From: Mesorhizobium sp. 1M-11
Lineage (GTDB): Bacteria > Pseudomonadota > Alphaproteobacteria > Rhizobiales > Rhizobiaceae
Length of the DNA stretch: 64,000 nucleotides
Direction: 5' to 3'
Assembly (NCBI RefSeq): GCF_001303895.1
Contig: NZ_LJSD01000054.1
Span: forward strand, 1-64,000
Below are positions 34,401-41,910 of the stretch, one piece after another; the first letter of the stretch is position 1; each line of letters opens with the position of its first letter. Position numbers and translations under genes: made by a program. The notes below the pieces were generated by a model. It was not told where the DNA came from. It did no database searches and worked only from the letters and a program-made list of their open reading frames with translations.

Positions 34401-34524
34401 CGGTATCCTGGTGGGCACCTGCTTCACGCTGTTCGTGGTGCCGATGTTCTACACATTCCTGGCGCATCGGGGCCACGCTCCCGAGCAACAGCCGGGGACG
34501 GCAGTGCCGGCGCCCGCGGAATAA
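31435..34524 (+). CDS. RND efflux transporter, HAE1/AcrB-like
   Basis: The 1029-residue product has 12 predicted membrane helices and two large periplasmic loops. Motifs typical of the family include FIKRPVLSTVLGAMI at the start, GLVVDDAIVVVENIHRH in TM4 with proton-relay Asp residues, and GIAGATLNIYTQVGLITLIG near TM10. It should export drugs or small hydrophobic compounds using the proton gradient. The operon lacks a TolC-like gene, so it must use one elsewhere. Confidence 0.93.
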   Translation: MSFSDLFIKRPVLSTVLGAMILLVGIQGIFNLAIRQYPKVEETAITVTTAYPGASADLIQGFISAPIARAVASTENIDYVTSSSAPSASTVTVNMKLGSNPDVALAEVLSKVQGVRGDLPSEAKDPVIVKGTGDSFAMMYISMQNPNMTKEQLTEYIERVVRPRITTVEGVADVKIFGAQQYSMRVWIDPVRLASRGVTAAEVVTAINNSNFLSAPGKTENEYVISSITVRSTLQTPEAFSALPIRSVDGNVVRLRDVARVELGAENTDTRVTFNGKPGTFLAIFPTPAANPLTTAEAIQKLVPVIQDTLPKGMTIEVVYDSTEQISASIEEVFKTIGEAVAIVVVVILLFLGSFRSVLMPIITIPLSLIGVCFILYFMGYSINLLSLLAMVLAIGLVVDDAIVVVENIHRHIEEGMTPMQAAFAGMREIFSAVVAMTITLAAVFAPLAFTGGLTGSLFREFAVTLAGAVVISGLVAVTITPMMSARLLTAGSHSRFQRIVDGTFTRVENVYERLVHRSLQARWVTLLIVIALVGVTGFMFTKTSSELAPEEDQGFLLSIVTGPQYATSDYTEKYVNQMLDLVKDIPETRALFSAVAFGSATNSAFVGFAFKDWADRVRSSKELQADITERLKKVAGVEAFVFAPPTLPGSGGGLPVGLVVRSTGESSKVFEVAEEIKQKAQASGRFIVVQNSMSYNAPQTSITIDRDRAAALNIPISDIGRTLTLLVGGNEVAKFDRDSNAYKIIPQVPIIYRDNPAKLGDYFVRSVTDEMVPLTSVVKIDTNASPAAIEQFNQLNSSTITALPMPGVTTGDGLKTIEDIAKASMPDGFFIDYTGQSRQEKEQGNTIIIAFVAAIIVIYLVLAAQFESFRDPLIIMMSVPLSIFGAILPLNLINGGIAGATLNIYTQVGLITLIGLITKHGILLVEFANQQREEHGLSIREAIVASAKVRLRPILMTTAAMALGVVPLITAQGAGAAARFSMGLVIFTGILVGTCFTLFVVPMFYTFLAHRGHAPEQQPGTAVPAPAE

Positions 34525-34548
34525 GCGACGGGCAAACACAAAAAGACA

Positions 34549-34582
34549 GGGCGCCGGAGCAATCCGGCGCCCCTTTTTGTTT
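34549..34582. terminator. Bidirectional rho-independent terminator
   Basis: A 10-bp GC-rich stem (GGGCGCCGGA/TCCGGCGCCC) with a GCAA loop is followed by CTTTTTGTTT and preceded by AAACACAAAAAG. A T-run therefore lies on either strand. It sits between the converging RND operon and VOC gene. Confidence 0.85.
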
Positions 34583-34609
34583 GGGGGGAAATCGCTGCAG
34601 GCGCGACGC

Positions 34610-34634
34610 CCCTTCTCCCCTTGTGGGAGAAGGG
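34610..34634. repeat. GC-rich short palindrome
   Basis: CCCTTCTCCC and GGGAGAAGGG with a 5-base loop form a 10-bp perfect stem, just after the VOC stop codon. It resembles the palindrome at 19041-19070. Confidence 0.55.
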
Positions 34635-34642
34635 AAAACACA

Positions 34643-35119
34643 TCAGCCTCTGGCCGCCGCCTCCAGCGCGGCGATGTCGATCTTCACCATCTTCATCATC
34701 GCCTGCATCACGCGGCCTGCCTTCGCCTGATCCTTGTCCTTCAGCAGCTTGGGCAGCATGTCGGGCACCACTTGCCAGGAAATGCCGTACTTGTCCTTCA
34801 GCCAGCCGCACTGGACCTCCTTGCCGCCATCGGCGGTCAGTCTGTTCCAGTAGTGATCGACTTCTTCCTGGTCCTTGCAGTCGATACTCAGCGAAATCGC
34901 ATCGTTGAAGGTCGCGTGCGGACCGCCGTTCAGCGCCTGGAAGCGCATGCCGTCCAGTTCGAAATCGGCGACCAGCAAGCTGCCCTCGGGGCCATGGCCA
35001 TCCTTGCCCCAGCGCGTTTCGCTGACGATCTTCGAATTCTTGAAAATGGACGAATAGAATTTGATCGCGTCCTCGGCATCGTTGTTTTCGAACCAGAGGC
35101 AAGCGGTGATCTTCTGCAT
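34643..35119 (-). CDS. VOC-family PhnB-like protein
   Basis: The 158-residue product begins QKITACLWFENNDAEDAIKF, contains FELDGMRFQALNGGPHATFN and ends with a QVVPDMLPKLL region, the hallmarks of PhnB-like (3-demethylubiquinone-methyltransferase-like) VOC proteins. No reaction is known for most members. The ATG follows CAGGAGAAGATC. It is a single gene on the minus strand. Confidence 0.82.
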   Translation of the reverse strand: MQKITACLWFENNDAEDAIKFYSSIFKNSKIVSETRWGKDGHGPEGSLLVADFELDGMRFQALNGGPHATFNDAISLSIDCKDQEEVDHYWNRLTADGGKEVQCGWLKDKYGISWQVVPDMLPKLLKDKDQAKAGRVMQAMMKMVKIDIAALEAAARG

Positions 35120-35402
35120 GATCTTCTCCTGAGAGGTCCCGTTTCGAATATTTTGCGGCGGCTCTGGGTGCGACTCAAAGGCCGAAATACGCCACCGTCA
35201 CATCAAGGACGGGCTTGGTCGCTGCGATCCGACAGGCGCCTGGAACTTTTCTGCAAAGGGCAGCCCTATTGGGGTCGCATTTCCGTGAAGTCGGCTTTGT
35301 CGCAAAACCGTGGCCAGACTGGATCATGGCGTATATAACGCCAGCTTCCTATCTACGTTTATCGCACAGGAACGTGCCGTACAGGCATCAAGGACAGTAC
35401 CC

Positions 35403-37238
35403 ATGCCAGCCTATCGCTCCCGAACCACCACTCATGGCCGCAACATGGCCGGCGCCCGCGGCCTGTGGCGCGCCACCGGCATGAAGGACTCGGATTTCGG
35501 CAAGCCGATTATCGCGGTGGTGAACTCCTTCACCCAGTTCGTGCCAGGCCATGTGCATCTCAAGGACCTCGGCCAACTGGTCGCCCGCGAAATCGAGGCA
35601 GCCGGCGGCGTGGCCAAGGAATTCAACACGATCGCCGTCGACGACGGTATCGCGATGGGCCATGACGGCATGCTCTATTCGCTGCCGAGCCGCGAAATCA
35701 TCGCCGACAGCGTCGAATACATGGTCAATGCGCACTGTGCCGATGCCATGGTCTGCATCTCCAATTGCGACAAGATCACGCCCGGCATGCTGATGGCGGC
35801 GATGCGGCTGAACATCCCGGCCGTGTTCGTCTCCGGCGGCCCGATGGAAGCCGGCAAGGTGGTGTGGAAGGACAAGGTGACCGCCGTCGACCTGATCGAC
35901 GCCATGGTGGCCGCCGCCGACGACAAGGTTTCCGATGAGGAAGTCCAGGTCATCGAGCGCTCCGCCTGCCCGACCTGCGGCTCATGCTCGGGCATGTTCA
36001 CCGCCAATTCGATGAACTGCCTGACCGAAGCGCTCGGCCTTTCGCTGCCGGGCAATGGTTCGACGCTCGCCACGCATGCCGACCGCAAGCGGCTGTTCGT
36101 CGAGGCCGGCCATCTCGTCGTCGATCTTGCCCAACGCTACTACGAGCAGGACGACGAAAGCGTGCTGCCGCGCAACATCGCCGCCAAGCCGGCCTTCGAG
36201 AATGCGATGGCGCTGGACATCGCCATGGGCGGTTCGACCAATACCGTGCTGCACATCCTCGCCGCCGCATTGGAAGGCGGCATCGACTTCACCATGGACG
36301 ATATCGACCAGCTGTCGCGCAAGGTTCCGGTGCTTTCCAAGGTCGCGCCCGCCAAGGCGGACGTGCACATGGAAGACGTGCACCGTGCCGGCGGCATCAT
36401 GGCCATCCTTGGCCAGCTCGACAAAGCCGGACTGATCAATCGCAACCAGCCGACCGTGCATACAGAAACGATCGGCGAAGCGCTTGATCGCTGGGACATC
36501 TCCCGCACCACCGCCGAAAACGTGCGCAAGTTCTACATGGCCGCGCCCGGGGGAGTGCCGACCCAGGTCGCCTTCAGCCAGGACCGCCGCTGGGACGAGC
36601 TCGACCTCGACCGCGAAAAGGGTGTCATCCGCTCCGCTGAACACGCCTTCTCGAAGGATGGCGGCCTCGCCGTGCTGAAAGGCAACATCGCGCTCGACGG
36701 CTGCGTGGTGAAGACCGCCGGCGTGGACGATTCGATCCTGAAGTTCACCGGCCCGGCCAAGGTCTATGAGAGCCAGGACGCGGCGGTGAAGGCCATCCTC
36801 GGCAACGAGGTGCAGGCCGGCGACGTGGTGGTGATCCGCTATGAAGGCCCGAAGGGCGGGCCCGGCATGCAGGAAATGCTCTATCCGACCAGCTATCTGA
36901 AGTCGAAGGGGCTCGGCAAGGCCTGCGCGCTGTTAACCGACGGGCGCTTCTCCGGCGGCACGTCCGGCCTGTCGATCGGGCACGCCTCGCCGGAAGCGGC
37001 GACCGGCGGCGCCATCGGCCTGGTGCGCGAAGGCGACCAGATCGCCATCGACATCCCCGGCCGCACCATCAATCTTCTGGTCAGCGACGAGGAACTGGCG
37101 GCGCGCCGCAAGGAGCAGGACGCCAAGGGCTGGCAGCCTGCCGAGAAGCGCAAGCGCAATGTGACGCCGGCGCTGCGCGCCTACGCTGCCTTTGCGCTCA
37201 GCGCCGACAAGGGCGCGGTCCGCCACGTGCCGGAATAA
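35403..37238 (+). CDS. ilvD: Dihydroxy-acid dehydratase
   Basis: The 611-residue enzyme makes the 2-keto acid precursors of valine, isoleucine and leucine from dihydroxy acids. Fe-S cluster Cys candidates are in CISNCDKITPGM and PTCGSCSGMFTANSMNC. The C-terminal TDGRFSGGTSGLSIGH motif is diagnostic. The ATG at 35403 follows CAAGGACAG, and the upstream in-frame extension lacks homology. It is a monocistronic gene, with TATATA at 35332-35337 as possible -10 promoter bases. The length is normal. Confidence 0.95.
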   Translation: MPAYRSRTTTHGRNMAGARGLWRATGMKDSDFGKPIIAVVNSFTQFVPGHVHLKDLGQLVAREIEAAGGVAKEFNTIAVDDGIAMGHDGMLYSLPSREIIADSVEYMVNAHCADAMVCISNCDKITPGMLMAAMRLNIPAVFVSGGPMEAGKVVWKDKVTAVDLIDAMVAAADDKVSDEEVQVIERSACPTCGSCSGMFTANSMNCLTEALGLSLPGNGSTLATHADRKRLFVEAGHLVVDLAQRYYEQDDESVLPRNIAAKPAFENAMALDIAMGGSTNTVLHILAAALEGGIDFTMDDIDQLSRKVPVLSKVAPAKADVHMEDVHRAGGIMAILGQLDKAGLINRNQPTVHTETIGEALDRWDISRTTAENVRKFYMAAPGGVPTQVAFSQDRRWDELDLDREKGVIRSAEHAFSKDGGLAVLKGNIALDGCVVKTAGVDDSILKFTGPAKVYESQDAAVKAILGNEVQAGDVVVIRYEGPKGGPGMQEMLYPTSYLKSKGLGKACALLTDGRFSGGTSGLSIGHASPEAATGGAIGLVREGDQIAIDIPGRTINLLVSDEELAARRKEQDAKGWQPAEKRKRNVTPALRAYAAFALSADKGAVRHVPE

Positions 37239-37255
37239 GCGCTACCAACAGCATT

Positions 37256-37280
37256 TCCCGGGCGATCCGATCGCCCGGGA
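37256..37280 (+). terminator. Hairpin after ilvD, likely terminator
   Basis: TCCCGGGCGAT-CCG-ATCGCCCGGGA is a perfect 11-bp stem 17 bp after the ilvD stop. A CGGTTTTCC sequence follows, so the T-run is weak. It also lies downstream of the converging cupin gene. Confidence 0.6.
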
Positions 37281-37351
37281 CGGTTTTCCGTCCGGAATTT
37301 CGTAAAAACAAAGAGAGCGTTTCCCGTCTCCGTGAAAACGGAAAGGCTCTA
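37281..37351 (-). repeat. Two-hairpin dispersed repeat, copy D (partial)
   Basis: On the plus strand the order is reversed: CGGTTTTCCGTCCGGAATTT, CGTAAAAACAAAGAG, then module 1 (AGCGTTTCCC ... GGAAAGGCTCTA). The distal half of module 2 is missing, replaced by the ilvD hairpin. The end CTA supplies the stop codon of the cupin gene. Confidence 0.65.
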
Positions 37352-37705
37352 TGTCTGCATCAGATAAAGCTTGCGGGTCGTCTCGATGATCCGCCACTCG
37401 CCCTTCCAGCCTTTCGGCAACACCAGCAGGTCGCCCGGACCGAGGATGCGTGACTGCCCTTGATGGTCCCGCATCTCGGCCTTGCCCGAGACGATGTGAC
37501 AGATCTCCGTCGAATCCGAGCGGTCGGCGGTGAAACGGCCCGGCGTGCATTCCCAGACCCCGACGTCCAGCCTGCCGTCCGGCGAACTCCACAGCGACGT
37601 CGCCGCCTCCATCTGGTTGCCCTCGATGGAGGTCAGCTTGGGCACCGGCGTACCCAGTTCGACACCGGCGAGGCTTTTGAAAGTCTCCAGATCGATCATG
37701 CTCAT
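37349..37705 (-). CDS. Cupin-domain protein of the polyamine operon
   Basis: The product is 118 residues from the ATG at 37705, with MIDLETF at 37699 also possible. It has a DUF861/cupin_3-like small barrel: GVWECTPGRFTADRSDSTEI, then VSGKAEMRDHQGQSRILGPGDLLVLPKGWKGEW. Small cupins of this kind often accompany amine or ureidoglycolate-type catabolism. It starts 19 bp after the oxidase gene and is the last gene of the operon. Its stop codon falls in repeat copy D. Confidence 0.75.
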   Translation of the reverse strand: MSMIDLETFKSLAGVELGTPVPKLTSIEGNQMEAATSLWSSPDGRLDVGVWECTPGRFTADRSDSTEICHIVSGKAEMRDHQGQSRILGPGDLLVLPKGWKGEWRIIETTRKLYLMQT

Positions 37706-37724
37706 TCCCAACGTTCGTGAAAAC

Positions 37725-39110
37725 TCAGTGTCCCGTGATGCGGTCGGCGATCGCCGCCAGCCGGGAGGAATGCTGCAAACCGCGCTCCTCGCGCTCGTCG
37801 GCGATGCGGTAGAGCTGGTACATGGAATGGACCCCAAGCCACCGCAACGGCTCGGGCTCCCACTTGCGCACCTGACGATTGACCCAGGGCAGACGCACAA
37901 GTTCGGTATCGCGACCGAGGATGAGGTCGGTCAGCGTGCGGCCGGACAGGTTTGAACTCGACACGCCCAGGCCCACATAGCCGCCAGCCCAGCCGATCCG
38001 CGTCTTCGGATCGAGGCCGACCGTGGTGCACCAGTCGCGCGGGACGCCCAATACGCCGCACCAGGCATGGTCGATGCGCAGATGGGCGGCCTGCGGCAGC
38101 AGGCGCTTCAGGATGGCGTGCAGCTTGTCGATGGTCGCCTGCTGGGTCTGTCCATTCACATCCGTTGCAGAACCATAACGATACGGCACGCCACGCCCAC
38201 CCATAGTGATGCGGCCTTCGCGGGTGCGTTGCGCATAACAATAGGCGTGGGCGGCGTCGCCGAGGAGCTCGTGGCCGGCCCAGCCGATCTTTTCCCAGAG
38301 CTCGTCCGGCACCGGCTCGGTGACGATCTGCGCGCTGTTGAGCGCGAGCCAGGTGCGCTCCTGCCCAGGCAGGCCGGCGCTGAACCCTTCGGTCGCGCGA
38401 ATGATGGTCCGGGCTTTCACCGTGCCGCGATTGGTCGAAACGACACCCGGTTCGATGTCCGTGACGGTGGTCTGCTCGTAGATCGCGACACCCAGCCGTT
38501 CGACCGCCTCCGCCAGGCCGCGCACCAGTTTTGCCGGCTGCACGCGCGCCTGACCGTTGATGACATAGCCGCCGAGCACATTGTGTATGTTGATGCGTGC
38601 TTTCGCCTGGGCCGCATCGAGCCATTCCAGCCTGGAAGGGTTGAAGTCCCAGGACCGCGTTTCTTCAAATTCGGATTTGGCTCGCTCCAGCTGCGGACCG
38701 TTGGTTGCGACGGTCAGGTTGCCGGTGCGTCGGATGTCGGCGTCGATGCCTTCCTTGTCCGTCACGCGGATGACCTCGTCGACGGTGCCGGCCATCGCCT
38801 TCTGCATGGCGATCACGCTTTCACGGGTGGATGTCTTCAGATATTTCTCCCGCGACCAGCCGAAGCCGCCGGAAAGCCAGCCGCCGTTGCGCCCCGAGGC
38901 GCCAAAGCCGGCGAATTCGCGTTCCAGGATGGCGATGGAAAGGTCGGGCTTCGCCTGCTTGAGATAGTACGCCGTCCAGAGCCCGGTATAGCCGGCGCCG
39001 ACGATCGCGACGTCGACCTCGAGATTGCCCGGCATGGGCGGCCGCGGCGCTGGCCGGCCGCCTATGTCGGCATACCAGAACGAGATGTCGCCGTTGCGTT
39101 CAGCATGCAT
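37725..39110 (-). CDS. FAD-dependent oxidoreductase, PuuB-like (gamma-glutamylputrescine oxidase family)
   Basis: The product is 461 residues from the ATG at 39110; the frame is open upstream into the ATPase gene by chance. The N-terminal FAD-binding DAO fold has VDVAIVGAGYTGLWTAYYL and GASGRNGGWLSGGFG, and the C-terminal part has GWAGGYVGLGVSSSNLSGR. Members oxidise primary or secondary amines with release of hydrogen peroxide. The gene lies in an operon with a polyamine-type ABC transporter, which supports a polyamine or glutamylated polyamine substrate. The rest of the Puu pathway (puuA, C, D) is not in the window. Confidence 0.82.
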   Translation of the reverse strand: MHAERNGDISFWYADIGGRPAPRPPMPGNLEVDVAIVGAGYTGLWTAYYLKQAKPDLSIAILEREFAGFGASGRNGGWLSGGFGWSREKYLKTSTRESVIAMQKAMAGTVDEVIRVTDKEGIDADIRRTGNLTVATNGPQLERAKSEFEETRSWDFNPSRLEWLDAAQAKARINIHNVLGGYVINGQARVQPAKLVRGLAEAVERLGVAIYEQTTVTDIEPGVVSTNRGTVKARTIIRATEGFSAGLPGQERTWLALNSAQIVTEPVPDELWEKIGWAGHELLGDAAHAYCYAQRTREGRITMGGRGVPYRYGSATDVNGQTQQATIDKLHAILKRLLPQAAHLRIDHAWCGVLGVPRDWCTTVGLDPKTRIGWAGGYVGLGVSSSNLSGRTLTDLILGRDTELVRLPWVNRQVRKWEPEPLRWLGVHSMYQLYRIADEREERGLQHSSRLAAIADRITGH

Positions 39111-39133
39111 GGTGAAGGTCTTCCAGGGTTCGT

Positions 39134-40249
39134 TCAGGTGAGAGAGGTGTCGGCCGTGCTGTCGTCGGCGAGGAGCTTGGCGTCCTCGCCACGGAAGCAG
39201 AGATCGACCGCGTCGCCGATCGCGAAGCTCTCGTCGGTCAAGGTCGATCGCACGATGGCCGTCGAGCCGTCGCGCAGCCTGACCTCGTATTTCGAGCCGG
39301 AACCGAGATAGATCGCTTCCGATATCGTGCCGGAAAGCCGGTTGTCGCCGTCGCGCCGGTCGAGGCCGGGCCGGCGGATGGCGAGTTTCTCCGGGCGCAG
39401 GAGCATGACCGGCGGACTGCCGCCCGCATGCTTGTGCGGTGCCGTCACGGTCTCGCCGGCGATATCCAGCGCGGTGCTCGAGCCGTCGCCGCGCGACTGG
39501 CCGCGCAGCACGGTGGAATCCCCGATGAAACGGCCGACGAAAAGCGTCGCTGGCGCATCGTAGAGGTCGCGTCCGGTGCCCACCTGCTCGATCTTGCCGC
39601 GATTGAAGACGGCTATGCGATCGGACAGCACGAGCGCCTCTTCCTGGTCGTGCGTGACATAGACGAAGGTGGTGCCGAGCTCGCGGTGGATACGCTTGAT
39701 CTCCAGCTGCAGCCATTCGCGCAGCTTCTTGTCGAGCGCGCCGAGCGGCTCGTCCATGAGAAGCAGCGGCGGGTCGAAGACGATGGCGCGGGCGAGTGCG
39801 ACGCGCTGCTGCTGCCCGCCCGACAGTTCGCTGGGGTAACGGTGAGCGAAATCCGCCATCCGCACCATATCGAGCGCCCGCTTCACGCGGGCTTCACGCT
39901 CGGTCTTCGCAATGCCGCGCAGGCTCAGCGGATAGGCGACATTGCGGCCGACCGTCATGTGCGGGAAGAGCGCGTAGTGCTGGAAGACGACGCCGATATT
40001 GCGCTTGTGCGCCGGCACGCCGACCACGCTGCGGCCACCCACCTGCAGGCTGCCTGAGGTGACCTCGGTAAAGCCGGCGATCACGTTGAGTGTCGTCGTC
40101 TTGCCGGAGCCGGAAGGGCCGAGCAGCGTCATGAACTCGCCAGGCTCGACATGGAGCGAGATGTCGTCCAGCGCCCGGAAGCTGCCATAGGCCTTGCTGA
40201 CCGCGCTCAGGTCGATCGCTGCGCCGCGCTGTTTGCCGGTCTCGCTCAC
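39134..40249 (-). CDS. Polyamine-type ABC transporter ATP-binding protein (PotA-like)
   Basis: The 371-residue product has Walker A LGPSGSGKTTTLNV, signature LSGGQQQRVALARAI, Walker B LLLMDEPLGALD and YVTHDQEEAL, followed by a TOBE domain. The start is a GTG at 40249 in a GTGA overlap with the permease, with AGGAGCAGCCT as ribosome-binding site. It energises the second polyamine transporter in the window. Confidence 0.88.
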   Translation of the reverse strand: MSETGKQRGAAIDLSAVSKAYGSFRALDDISLHVEPGEFMTLLGPSGSGKTTTLNVIAGFTEVTSGSLQVGGRSVVGVPAHKRNIGVVFQHYALFPHMTVGRNVAYPLSLRGIAKTEREARVKRALDMVRMADFAHRYPSELSGGQQQRVALARAIVFDPPLLLMDEPLGALDKKLREWLQLEIKRIHRELGTTFVYVTHDQEEALVLSDRIAVFNRGKIEQVGTGRDLYDAPATLFVGRFIGDSTVLRGQSRGDGSSTALDIAGETVTAPHKHAGGSPPVMLLRPEKLAIRRPGLDRRDGDNRLSGTISEAIYLGSGSKYEVRLRDGSTAIVRSTLTDESFAIGDAVDLCFRGEDAKLLADDSTADTSLT

Positions 40250-41043
40250 AGGCTGCTCCTTCTGTCGCGTCCGAGCAGCAGCAGGCCGCCGCCGATCAGG
40301 ATGGTGGTGGCGCAAAGCAGGATCGTACCGACGGCGGCGACCGTCGGATCCGCATCGCGCGTGATCGAAGTGAAGATCTGCACCGGCAGCGTCTTCATAT
40401 AGGGGCTGGTGATGAACAGCGAGACGATGATCTCGTCGAAGGACGTCACGAAGGCGAAGAGCAGGCCGGACAGGATACCGGGTGCGATCAGCGGAAGCGT
40501 CACCGTGCGGAAGGTGGCGATACGGCCGGCGCCGAGGCTTGCGGCGGCGGTTTCCAGGCGCTTGTCGAAGACTTCGAGGCTGGCCTGCACGGCGATCAGC
40601 ACAAAAGGCAAAGCCAGGATCGTATGAGCGAGCACGAAGCCGGTCATGGTGCCGACAAGCCGCGCATCGAGGTAGACGGCATAGATGCCGATCGCCAGCA
40701 CGACACCCGGCACGACCATGGGCGTCAGCAACAGCATGCGCAGCAGCCCCGCGGGCCGGGCCCGCATACGGTCGAGCCCGAAGGCTGCGAGCGTGCCGAG
40801 GACGGTGGCGAGGATGGCCACGACCGTGGCGACCTTCAGCGAATTGAAGAAGCTCGTCGACCATTCCGGATTGGTGGCGAAATTCTGGTACCATTGCCAG
40901 GAGAAGCCCTGCGGCGGGAAAGCCAGCGACTTGTTCTCGTTGAAGGACATGGGCACCACGACCAGTGTCGGCGCGACCAGCCAGAGGCCGACGAGGATGC
41001 AGGCCAGCCCCAGCAGGACGCGGGTGAGTGGATGCATCGTCAT
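40246..41043 (-). CDS. Polyamine-type ABC transporter permease (PotC-like)
   Basis: The product is 265 residues from the ATG at 41043. It has about six membrane helices and the EAA loop ETAAASLGAGRIATFRTVTLPL. It overlaps the upstream permease by one base and the downstream ATPase by four, indicating a tightly coupled operon. Confidence 0.87.
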   Translation of the reverse strand: MTMHPLTRVLLGLACILVGLWLVAPTLVVVPMSFNENKSLAFPPQGFSWQWYQNFATNPEWSTSFFNSLKVATVVAILATVLGTLAAFGLDRMRARPAGLLRMLLLTPMVVPGVVLAIGIYAVYLDARLVGTMTGFVLAHTILALPFVLIAVQASLEVFDKRLETAAASLGAGRIATFRTVTLPLIAPGILSGLLFAFVTSFDEIIVSLFITSPYMKTLPVQIFTSITRDADPTVAAVGTILLCATTILIGGGLLLLGRDRRSSL

Positions 41044-41906
41044 CAGCGCGCGCCCTGCTTGTGCTTCTGGCGCATCAGCGGACCTGCCAGCGCCAGAAGG
41101 ATGAAGGTGGCAACGAGCAGCACCACGCCCATGGCGCCGCCGCGTCCCCATTGCAGCAGGCTGAGCACCTGGTTCTGGACCAGCGTCGACAGCATGGTCG
41201 AGCGCGGCCCTCCGAGCAAAGCGGGTGTGATGTAGAAGCCCAGCGCCAGGATGAAGACGATGATCGCACCGGCATAGACGCCGGGCAGCGACAGCGGCAG
41301 GTAGACGGTGAAGAAGGCGCGGACCGGACCGGCACCGAGGCTGCGTGCCGCCTGGACGAGGCGCAGGTCGATGCCTTTCATGACCGAATAGAGCGGCAGC
41401 ACCATGAAGGGCAGCAGCACCTGCGCCATGCCGATGATGACGCCGGTCTGGGTACGGATCAATCTGACGCCATCAAGACCGACCGAGCGCAACAGGGAAT
41501 TGATGACCCCGGAATCCTGCAGGAGGATGACCCAGGACAGCGTGCGCACCACGCCACTGACCCAGAACGGGATGAGCACGCAGAGCGTGAGCAGCAATCG
41601 GACCTTGGGACCGACAGCGGTCATGGCATAGGCGAAAGGGTAGGCACAGACTATGCAGACGACCGTGACCCAGGCCGAGATGGTGAAGGTGCGCTGCAGC
41701 ACGATGAGATTGACCGGCGTGCTGAAGAACCAGCTGTAGTTCTGCAAACCCCATTGGGGTTCGGCGAAGCTTCTCAGAACAATCGTCGCCAGCGGATAAC
41801 CGATGACGGCGACGAGCAGGACGAGCGCCGGCAAAGCCAGCGCGAGCGGGCCCCAGGAGCGGCGGGATGAAGCTGCCCTTTCGGACGGGGCGTCGCTCGC
41901 GCTCAT
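41043..41906 (-). CDS. Polyamine-type ABC transporter permease (PotB-like)
   Basis: The 287-residue membrane protein has six predicted helices and the EAA loop VQAARSLGAGPVRAFFTVYL. It begins four bases after the binding-protein gene ends. It forms the membrane channel with the downstream permease. Confidence 0.87.
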   Translation of the reverse strand: MSASDAPSERAASSRRSWGPLALALPALVLLVAVIGYPLATIVLRSFAEPQWGLQNYSWFFSTPVNLIVLQRTFTISAWVTVVCIVCAYPFAYAMTAVGPKVRLLLTLCVLIPFWVSGVVRTLSWVILLQDSGVINSLLRSVGLDGVRLIRTQTGVIIGMAQVLLPFMVLPLYSVMKGIDLRLVQAARSLGAGPVRAFFTVYLPLSLPGVYAGAIIVFILALGFYITPALLGGPRSTMLSTLVQNQVLSLLQWGRGGAMGVVLLVATFILLALAGPLMRQKHKQGAR

Positions 41907-41910
41907 CGGA

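Noticed and set aside
37725..39716. The oxidase frame extended upstream to 663 codons as an ATPase-oxidase fusion
   Set aside because: The extra N-terminal part is an out-of-frame reading of the ATPase gene. Homology and FAD motif begin at the ATG at 39110.
39134..40894. A permease-ATPase fusion of 586 codons
   Set aside because: Residues before the GTG at 40249 are an out-of-frame reading of the permease gene. The GTGA overlap and ribosome-binding site mark separate genes.
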